From DATKGX01 sp035510555 (lineage in GTDB: Bacteria > Patescibacteriota > Microgenomatia > Levybacterales > UBA12049), in assembly GCA_035510555.1 (NCBI GenBank), contig DATKGX010000046.1, positions 1-6,248 of the forward strand: DNA of 6,248 bases, read 5' to 3'. The notes under the pieces were generated by a model. That model worked only from the letters and a program-made list of their open reading frames with translations, searched no databases and was not told the origin of the DNA. The position numbers were made by a program, and so were the translations under genes. Below, piece by piece: positions 1-5,453 of this stretch. How positions within the stretch are numbered: the first letter of the stretch is position 1; each line of letters opens with the position of its first letter.

Positions 1-2216
1 TGTTTGAGATTTTCTTTAAATATAAAATTGCCAAAACCAATCCCAAAATTGTAGTCTCACAAAATTCCGCTGATCCGCTTGATTCATTTTCCTTAGAGTT
101 GTTGGGAATTTTGGAGACGCAAACAACTCTTTCACAAATCATCAAGAAATTAATCGAAGTTCCACAAACCCAATTCATAATTGCAAAAGCCGATTTAAAA
201 ACCGAGGAAATTGTTCTGATTGATGGCGACAAGCAAATGCTCGTTCAAACCGCATTCAATCTTGCCAAAGAAATGAAAGGAAAATACGTCACAACCATGG
301 ATTTTTTCACCGCCTATTTATTATCAATTGAGCCGTCAGCAAAGATCTTGTTCAACCATAAACTAACAGTTGAAGACCTCAAAAATATTTTAGTTTGGGC
401 AAAGCAGGTTTATCAGACGGAGGAATCTTCGAAGCAAACTATTATCAATTTCGCCGGAGAGGGTATTGCCGAAGAATGGGTTTATGGTTGGACTTTGGAA
501 ACCAAAAAATACATGCTCGATTTAAGTCACGAATTTTTAAGCGGCAGAGTTGAACCGGTGAAAAGAGCTAATGAGTATCAGCAATTGAGGGAAGCGCTTT
601 ACAAAGGCGACAGCGTAATTTTGGTTGGAGACGCAGGTAGCGGCAAAGAATCGACGGTTAAAGAATTGGCGATTGAAAGTTTCATGGGAAGGTTAAAAGA
701 TAATCTTTATCATCAGAAAATTTTCCAATTGATGGTTGATGCGTTTATGGCAGGAGCAGGAAATCAGGGTGAAATTGAGCTAAGAATAAATGCTTTAATA
801 GCGGAAATTGCCCACTCGGGAGACGTAATCATCTATATTCCGGAGTTTCAAAATACCCTGGGCAGTTCAACTTTTCACTTGGATATTTCCGGAGCTTTAA
901 TTCCGTATCTGCAGAAAAAAGAAATCCGGATTATTGCTTCGGTTACGCCGGGTGCTTATAAAACTTTTCTTGAGCCGATGCGCACACTTCTGGATAACTT
1001 CACCGTCATCAATTTTTCCGAAGCCTCAAAAGAAGAGATTTTACAAATGTTATTTAAGAAAGCGGCAACGATAGAAGCAAAAGACAATGTTGGCATAACT
1101 TATAAAGCGGTATTGGCGGCGCGTAATTTTGCCGATCGTTACGCCAGGGAAAAAGTTTTGCCGGGATCAGCGGTTACTCTTTTGGAAGATACAGCTAATG
1201 CGGATAAAGTGTCCGGTAACCGCATCGTTGAAGAACAAGATGTTGTAACGCAAATTGAAAGGAAAATCAAAGTGCCCGTTGGAGAACCAAAAATGGCAGA
1301 AAAAACGCTCCTCCTTAATTTGGAAAATGAAATTCATAAAAGAGTAGTCGATCAGCAAGAAGCGGTGTTTGCGATTTCCGAAGCGATTCGAAGACTTAGA
1401 ACCGGACTTAACGTCGCCGAGAAGCCGATTTCATTCTTATTTTTAGGTCCAACCGGTGTGGGAAAAACCGAAACTGCCAAAGCTTTGGCAGGAGTTTATT
1501 TTGGAGACAGCGCAAGATTAATCCGTTTAGACATGAGTGAGTTTGTCGGCGAGGAGGGAATAAAAAAACTTTTGGGTTCCGCTCCGGGAGAGGGAAGCGA
1601 AAAAGGAGAATTGGAAATGGTTTATGACAACCCCAATTCGCTAATTCTCTTAGATGAGTTTGAAAAAGCCGACCAAACAATCCTCAATCTATTTTTGCAA
1701 GTATTAGATGATGGCAGACTGACTGATGATAAAGGTAAAACCGTTTCTTTTGCCAATTGCATTATTATTGCAACGAGTAACGCCGCCTCGGAATTCATTA
1801 GAGAAGAAGTTGCCAAAGGCACTCAAGTTAACAAACAATTTCAGCAAGACCTCGTCAATTATTTGGAGACAAAAGGAATTTTCAAACCGGAACTTTTAAA
1901 CCGTTTCGACGACATTATTACTTTTAAACCCTTGGGACAAGCGGAAATAATCCAGATAGTAAAATTAATGCTCATTGGCGTTGCCAAAGAACTGGCCACC
2001 AAAGATATCACAATTTATTTTGACGAAAAAATTATTGCCAAGATTGTCAACGAGGGGTTTGACAAAGACTTTGGTGCAAGACCGCTGCGCCGGTTTATTC
2101 AGAATAAAATCGAAGATATAATTGCCCAAGAAATTCTCAAAGACCAAATAAAACGCGGCGACAAAATTCAGGTTTCCGTGGATTCCACAGGCAATATTTC
2201 TTTGAGTAAAGTTTAG
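1..2216 (+). CDS. Clp/Hsp100-family AAA+ ATPase (ClpC/ClpB-like), 5' partial
   Basis: A two-ring ATP-driven protein unfoldase or chaperone, cut by the left edge. The frame (first full codon at base 3) has no stop before the window start, so about 737 residues are visible. A TTG at 99 is only an internal Leu codon. In order: a Clp-N-like helical region (about bases 200-420); AAA domain 1 with Walker A GDAGSGKES (627-653) and a degenerate Walker B YIPEF; AAA domain 2 with Walker A GPTGVGKTE (1446-1472), Walker B LILLDEFE (from 1641), sensor 1 TSN, Arg finger LNRF and sensor 2 GARPLRR. Domain 2 looks fully competent for ATP hydrolysis. Domain 1 keeps its P-loop but has Asp to Pro in Walker B and DN where the Arg-finger pair normally sits. 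There is no coiled-coil M domain between the rings and no IGF/IGL/VGF-type ClpP-docking loop. Related CPR proteins may carry an N-terminal membrane anchor, which would lie outside this window. The family is certain; a ClpC versus ClpB name is not. Confidence 0.93.
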   Translation, partial: FEIFFKYKIAKTNPKIVVSQNSADPLDSFSLELLGILETQTTLSQIIKKLIEVPQTQFIIAKADLKTEEIVLIDGDKQMLVQTAFNLAKEMKGKYVTTMDFFTAYLLSIEPSAKILFNHKLTVEDLKNILVWAKQVYQTEESSKQTIINFAGEGIAEEWVYGWTLETKKYMLDLSHEFLSGRVEPVKRANEYQQLREALYKGDSVILVGDAGSGKESTVKELAIESFMGRLKDNLYHQKIFQLMVDAFMAGAGNQGEIELRINALIAEIAHSGDVIIYIPEFQNTLGSSTFHLDISGALIPYLQKKEIRIIASVTPGAYKTFLEPMRTLLDNFTVINFSEASKEEILQMLFKKAATIEAKDNVGITYKAVLAARNFADRYAREKVLPGSAVTLLEDTANADKVSGNRIVEEQDVVTQIERKIKVPVGEPKMAEKTLLLNLENEIHKRVVDQQEAVFAISEAIRRLRTGLNVAEKPISFLFLGPTGVGKTETAKALAGVYFGDSARLIRLDMSEFVGEEGIKKLLGSAPGEGSEKGELEMVYDNPNSLILLDEFEKADQTILNLFLQVLDDGRLTDDKGKTVSFANCIIIATSNAASEFIREEVAKGTQVNKQFQQDLVNYLETKGIFKPELLNRFDDIITFKPLGQAEIIQIVKLMLIGVAKELATKDITIYFDEKIIAKIVNEGFDKDFGARPLRRFIQNKIEDIIAQEILKDQIKRGDKIQVSVDSTGNISLSKV

Positions 2217-2283
2217 TTGTATTTTTTCGGGGTCCTGTCATTGGTCGGTAACTGCGCTTTTCAGTGACGCTCACCAGCTCTTT

Positions 2284-2306
2284 GCGTCTTTTTCCGCAAA
2301 AGACGC
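2284..2306. repeat. perfect 9-bp hairpin, 5-base loop
   Basis: GCGTCTTTT (2284-2292) and AAAAGACGC (2298-2306) are exact inverted copies around the loop TCCGC. No U-tract follows on either strand, so it is not a standard intrinsic terminator. A perfect 9-bp stem with so short a loop is unlikely by chance in a spacer this size, which argues for RNA structure or a protein-binding palindrome. Confidence 0.6.
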
Positions 2307-2340
2307 CCAAAACTCTCGTCCTGCCTCGCTTCCAGCTTTC

Positions 2341-2423
2341 AAGACTTCGTTCATTTGTCGGGTAATTTCACCCCTTCCTCGACAAGTTTGCGAGGAATTC
2401 CCCTGACGCATTCGCGAAGTCTT
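2341..2423. repeat. long-range 9-bp inverted repeat enclosing inner hairpins
   Basis: AAGACTTCG (2341-2349) pairs exactly with CGAAGTCTT (2415-2423), with a further G-U pair possible inside. Within the 65 bases between them, TTCCTCG (2375-2381) pairs with CGAGGAA (2391-2397) around a 9-base loop, and TTGTCG (2355-2360) could instead pair with CGACAA (2380-2385). GGGT/ACCC (2360-2363 with 2370-2373) is a further small stem. The inner stems overlap, so they are alternatives and not one fixed fold. The nested arrangement resembles a structured RNA, but no known family was recognised. Confidence 0.5.
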
Positions 2424-2551
2424 TCACGCAGTCTGCAGCGGACGGACGAATTTACAGCGAAAATTTTGTAAGCTCACTCAAGTTTTCATGCATTTAGTGT
2501 ACGAACCGGCAAGTTATTAGGATATTATGCAAATTGAACTTTAATCAACGG

Positions 2552-2580
2552 TTGAAGGCGAGCTCAAATAATGGTATACT
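2552..2580 (+). promoter_or_regulatory. sigma70-type promoter for the nusA-infB unit
   Basis: A -35 box TTGAAG (2552-2557) is followed by an exact 17-base spacer and a -10 box TATACT (2575-2580), preceded by TGG, which is an extended -10 TGn. Five of six bases match the consensus in each hexamer. The expected transcription start is about 2586-2588, leaving only about 3-5 bases before the ATG at 2591. The promoter overlaps the longest possible upstream extension of the nusA frame, which therefore cannot be translated from this transcript. Confidence 0.8.
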
Positions 2581-2590
2581 AGAGCACATT

Positions 2591-3907
2591 ATGCCGGCGA
2601 TACAGAGAAGTGAATTCGCGCTTGCCCTAAATCAGGTCTCAAACGAAAGAGGCCTTGATCCGGCTATTGTTTTGGATACTGTCAAAAACGCTATTTTAGC
2701 TGCTTACCGAAAAGATCATCCTGGAACGGAAATCGAAGAATACACCGCAACGCTTGATGCCAATACCGGAGAAGCAAAAATTTTCCTCGACAAAAAGGAC
2801 GTAACACCTCCGGGTTTTGGCAGAATTGCCGCCCAAACCGCCAAGCAGGTCATTTTGCAAAAAATCAGAGAAAAAGAAAAAGAAGCGGTAATCTCTGACT
2901 TTAGGTTAAAAATCGGGACCATTGTTAACGGTATGGTTTTAAGATTTGCCGGACCAAATGTCATCATTGATATCGGCAAAGCTGAAGCGCTTATGCCGCC
3001 GGAAGAACAAATTCCAAACGAGAAATATCATCTTAACCAAAGATTAGTAGTTTATGTTTTGGAAATCAAAGAGGGATTAAAAGGTGAAGAAGTGGTAGTT
3101 TCCAGGGCCAACAATGGACTGCTAGAAGGTTTGTTCAAGCGGGAAGTACCGGAAGTTGCGCAGGGCGCGGTAGAAATTAAGGCAATTGAAAGAGAACCGG
3201 GAAATAGAAGCAAAATTGCAGTGGCTTCAAACCAGTCGGGAATTGATCCGGTTGGCAGCTGCGTCGGACAAAAAGGCGTTCGGGTACAAGCTATAATTCA
3301 AGAGTTCAATGGGATTGAAAAAATCGACATTATCCAATGGCAGGAGGACCCAAAGAATTATGTGACCCAGGCGTTGTCTCCGGCCAAAGAACTGCAAGTT
3401 GAAATTGACGAAAAAGAAAAAACCGCCAAAGTTTTTGTGGCACCGGAAGAACTCTCACTGGCAATTGGTAGAGACGGACAAAATGTGCGGTTGGCTTCGA
3501 AATTAACCGGATACAGAATTGAAATTGAAGGAAAAGATGAACTTTCCAAACTTCCGCCGGAAGAAGTTCAAAAAGAAAAAATAGAACCGGCAGAAAAAAT
3601 TCAGGAAGAAAAAATAGAACCAGTTGTAGCCGAAGAAGCTGCGCCTGTTGTGGAAGAAGTTAAATCAGAGGAATCAGGAGCCAGTCATTTGCCCATTTCG
3701 GACGACGCTCAGCCCGTTGAAGCTAAAACTGAAACTGCGGAGCCGGCTTCGCTAAACGATAGTGCGGCGCCAATAGTAGAAGAAAAGCAAAAGGTAAGTG
3801 TAGAGCCGACTATCGATTCGTCCGAGAATAGCCAAACGCCTGCCTCCTCCCAAGAAGAGCCAGCTAAAGAAGAAGTTAAAACAGAAAAGACCGACAAGAC
3901 AAGCTAA
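2591..3907 (+). CDS. nusA: transcription termination/antitermination factor NusA
   Basis: NusA binds RNA polymerase and nascent RNA and affects pausing, termination and antitermination. The protein is 438 residues from ATG 2591. That start is chosen because it gives MPAIQRSEF, a normal NusA beginning, and because the promoter occupies 2552-2580. A TTG at 2534 would add 19 unlikely residues. Domains: an N-terminal polymerase-binding domain (about 1-105, including FGRIAAQTAKQVI); an S1 domain from about 107 (KIGTIVNGMVLRF); KH1 with DPVGSCVGQKG (219-229); KH2 with IGRDGQNVRLAS (292-303). The N-terminal domain is roughly 30 residues shorter before the FGRIAAQ motif than in E. coli. After about residue 316 a tail of some 120 residues, rich in Glu, Pro, Ser, Thr and Ala, takes the place where some bacteria have AR repeats. 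It is probably disordered. The first gene of the inferred unit; infB follows after 57 bases. Confidence 0.96.
   Translation: MPAIQRSEFALALNQVSNERGLDPAIVLDTVKNAILAAYRKDHPGTEIEEYTATLDANTGEAKIFLDKKDVTPPGFGRIAAQTAKQVILQKIREKEKEAVISDFRLKIGTIVNGMVLRFAGPNVIIDIGKAEALMPPEEQIPNEKYHLNQRLVVYVLEIKEGLKGEEVVVSRANNGLLEGLFKREVPEVAQGAVEIKAIEREPGNRSKIAVASNQSGIDPVGSCVGQKGVRVQAIIQEFNGIEKIDIIQWQEDPKNYVTQALSPAKELQVEIDEKEKTAKVFVAPEELSLAIGRDGQNVRLASKLTGYRIEIEGKDELSKLPPEEVQKEKIEPAEKIQEEKIEPVVAEEAAPVVEEVKSEESGASHLPISDDAQPVEAKTETAEPASLNDSAAPIVEEKQKVSVEPTIDSSENSQTPASSQEEPAKEEVKTEKTDKTS
3574..3621 (+). repeat. 33-base-period duplication in the nusA tail
   Basis: The 15 bases AGAAAAAATAGAACC occur at 3574-3588 and again at 3607-3621, a period of 33 bases or 11 codons. 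They encode two copies of EKIEP in the acidic tail of NusA. This looks like a recent small in-frame duplication and suggests the tail is free to change in length. Confidence 0.7.
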
Positions 3908-3964
3908 TATGAGAGTGAATATTTTTTCTAAAAATATCAACTTGTCGAAAAATTTATTTAATTT
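3908..3964 (+). other. AT-rich nusA-infB gap with an A/T-only hairpin
   Basis: ATATTTTT (3919-3926) and AAAAATAT (3930-3937) form an 8-bp palindrome with a 3-base loop, made only of A-T pairs and with no U-tract after it. It is not a credible terminator. The bases just before infB contain no Shine-Dalgarno sequence and no well-spaced promoter was found, so infB is probably read from the nusA promoter. Confidence 0.5.
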
Positions 3965-5443
3965 ATGGATATTAAAAATGACAAAAATGCTACAGACGAA
4001 TTCTACCCGCCGGTAGTAGCGGTTTTGGGACACGTTGACCACGGGAAAACCACTCTTTTAGACGCCATCCGAAAAACCAATGTTGCCGCGGGAGAGCACG
4101 GCGGAATTACGCAAAAAATCGGCGCCTCGGAAATCGAAGTTCTTCACGACGGCAAGCTACGCAAAATTACTTTTATTGATACTCCCGGTCATGAGGCTTT
4201 TTCGCAAATGCGGGGACGCGGCGCGCAGGCGGCTGACATAGGATTATTAATAGTTTCCAGTGTTGACGGAGTAATGCCGCAAACCAAAGAGAGTATTCAG
4301 CTTTTAAAAAACTCAAAAATTCCTTACATCGCGGTTCTAACACGCTCCGACGATCCGAGTAAGCAAGTTGAAAAAACCAAACAGCAGCTTTTGAAAGAAG
4401 AAGTTCTTCTTGAAGGTTACGGCGGCGATGTGCCGGTAATTGAAGTTTCAGGAAAGACGAGCGACCACGTTAAAGAACTGTTGGATTTAATTCTGCTGGT
4501 TTATGAAATGAAAAAAGAAGCCAATTTTTATCCCTTTAAAAAAGAAGGTGCGCTGATGGGAATTGTAATTGAGTCAAAACTGGATAAAAACGCCGGACCA
4601 AGAGCCACAGTCGTTGTCAAAAACGGGGTTTTAAAAGTCAAAAGCGAAATTTTTGCAGGAGATATTAGAGCGAAAGTAAGAGGCTTAATTTCCGATACCG
4701 GTAAAAATTTACAGTCAGTCAGCGTCGGTGAAGCAGTCGAAGTGCTAGGTTTTGAAAAAGTCCCCAGCGTTGGCAGCGTAGTGACGGATACGCCCAAAGT
4801 GGCGGAGACTTTTGCCTACAAAGAAGAAGCGCCGGTTAATAAATTGCCCGAGTCGCCGTTTGAAGTCGAGAATCAAAATGTTCTTTCAATTGTGCTTTGC
4901 GCCGATTCGGCCGGATCTTTGGAAGCAATTATGAATGCGGTTCCAAAAGGTAACTTACAGTTTGTGGTGCAAAAAACCGGCGACATTGACGTCTCGGATG
5001 TTTTATTTGCTAAATCGACCAGTTCAATTGTTTTAGGCTTCAACATTAAAATTAAACCGGAAATTGCCAAGTTGGCCAAGACCGAAAAAGTTTTAGTCAA
5101 GAATTATACAATCATCTACGAAATGATTGACGAAGTCAGCGATTTTGTCCAAGGCAAATTGGAGTCTTTACAGGAAGAAATTTTGGGAATTGCCAAAATT
5201 CTAGCCAGTTTCCCTTACGAAAAAACTAAAGTCATGGGGATTAAAGTAACGGAAGGAAGAATTGCCAAGGGAGATAAAATCAGATTAATGCAGGGTGACC
5301 AAGTTTTGGGAGAAACCCGGGTTTCAAGCGCCAGACAAGGTAAAGAGCAAACCTCAAAAATTGAGTCCGGACAAGAAGGCGGAATTGTTGTTTCGCCCTT
5401 TCTTGACTTCGAAGTAGGGGATGTGCTAATATCCCATAGCTAA
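3965..5443 (+). CDS. infB: translation initiation factor IF-2, short form
   Basis: IF-2 is the GTPase that brings initiator tRNA to the small ribosomal subunit and promotes subunit joining. The protein is 492 residues. An in-frame TAA lies at 3959-3961, so ATG 3965 is the earliest start; no Shine-Dalgarno precedes it. The G domain begins almost at once: G1 GHVDHGKT (22-29), G2 region GGITQKIGA (46-54), G3 DTPGH (72-76), G4 as TRSD (126-129) where NKxD is usual, and G5 as SGK (162-164) where SAK is usual. Domain II starts near 197, domain III near 305 (CADSAGSLEAI), then a linking helix and the C-terminal barrel ending GDVLISHS. The IF2-N domains and long N-terminal extension found in many bacteria are absent. 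The C-terminal barrel aligns without gaps to the classical fMet-tRNA site but differs at several key positions. The family is certain from overall order and motifs. Confidence 0.95.
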   Translation: MDIKNDKNATDEFYPPVVAVLGHVDHGKTTLLDAIRKTNVAAGEHGGITQKIGASEIEVLHDGKLRKITFIDTPGHEAFSQMRGRGAQAADIGLLIVSSVDGVMPQTKESIQLLKNSKIPYIAVLTRSDDPSKQVEKTKQQLLKEEVLLEGYGGDVPVIEVSGKTSDHVKELLDLILLVYEMKKEANFYPFKKEGALMGIVIESKLDKNAGPRATVVVKNGVLKVKSEIFAGDIRAKVRGLISDTGKNLQSVSVGEAVEVLGFEKVPSVGSVVTDTPKVAETFAYKEEAPVNKLPESPFEVENQNVLSIVLCADSAGSLEAIMNAVPKGNLQFVVQKTGDIDVSDVLFAKSTSSIVLGFNIKIKPEIAKLAKTEKVLVKNYTIIYEMIDEVSDFVQGKLESLQEEILGIAKILASFPYEKTKVMGIKVTEGRIAKGDKIRLMQGDQVLGETRVSSARQGKEQTSKIESGQEGGIVVSPFLDFEVGDVLISHS

Positions 5444-5444
5444 T

Positions 5445-5448
5445 AAGG
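5445..5448 (+). promoter_or_regulatory. Shine-Dalgarno-like AAGG before the DHH-like gene
   Basis: AAGG lies 5 bases before ATG 5454 and just after the infB stop at 5441-5443. It supports that start and translation coupled to infB. It is the only start in the window with a clear ribosome binding site. Confidence 0.55.
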
Positions 5449-5453
5449 TTTTT

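Larger units (their letters stand above)
2271..2451 (-). pseudogene. possible frameshifted small gene remnant, unknown function
   Basis: Read on the minus strand, a frame open from 2451 (just after a TAA) to a TGA at 2370-2368 encodes a helix-like stretch containing VKDFANASGEF and ending in SRKG. Directly at that stop, the neighbouring frame continues with EITRQMNEVLKAGSEAG and ends in a TGA at 2273-2271. Removing one base from the GGGG run (complement of 2371-2374), or a +1 slip at GGG-TGA, would join them into about 59 residues rich in Ala, Glu and Lys. In-frame starts are a GTG at 2427-2425 in the first part and ATGs at 2411-2409 and 2354-2352 in the second frame, none with a clear ribosome binding site. 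Both halves are short enough to be chance and the protein is not recognised. It could equally be part of a structured RNA or a sequencing indel in a small gene. Confidence 0.25.
2217..2590. other. 374-base spacer with a GC-rich structured island and the nusA promoter
   Basis: This is the only long gap without a convincing gene. Bases 2221-2460 have 123 G or C of 240 (51%), while sampled stretches of flanking genes have 33-42% and bases 2461-2520 have 35%. On the + strand the island is pyrimidine-rich (41 of 60 in 2281-2340), the opposite of the purine-rich + strand genes, so any product would more naturally be read from the minus strand. It holds several perfect inverted repeats and a broken minus-strand frame, listed separately. 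No tRNA, tmRNA, SRP RNA or RNase P RNA signature was recognised, and no U-tract terminator follows the Clp gene. The AT-rich right end carries the nusA promoter. Confidence 0.7.

Noticed and set aside
99..101. TTG as the start of the Clp gene
   Set aside because: The frame is open back to base 3 with plausible protein sequence, and a Clp-N domain normally starts earlier. The gene is cut by the window edge.
1408..1680. Antisense open frame inside the Clp gene, and similar ones at 3752-4042 and 4528-4797
   Set aside because: They lie opposite strongly supported domains of known genes, have no recognisable motifs, and follow from the codon bias of the sense strand.
2284..2306. Hairpin as an intrinsic terminator of the Clp gene
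   Set aside because: No U-tract follows on the + or the minus strand.
2527..2544. AGGA followed by a five-codon ATG frame (MQIEL) upstream of nusA
   Set aside because: It lies upstream of the predicted transcription start and is far too short to support as a leader peptide.
2534..2590. TTG start extending NusA by 19 residues
   Set aside because: The extension lies over the -35 and -10 boxes and does not resemble NusA; ATG 2591 gives the normal N-terminus.
2217..2590. tRNA, tmRNA, SRP RNA or RNase P RNA in the spacer
   Set aside because: None of the conserved core sequences of these RNAs was found on either strand.
3919..3937. A/T hairpin as a nusA terminator or infB attenuator
   Set aside because: The stem has no G-C pair and no U-tract after it, so it would be too weak.
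3909..4016. 35-codon frame starting 1 base after the nusA stop and overlapping infB out of frame
   Set aside because: It is AT-driven, has no recognisable content, and its second half is shadowed by the infB G domain. A coupling role cannot be shown.
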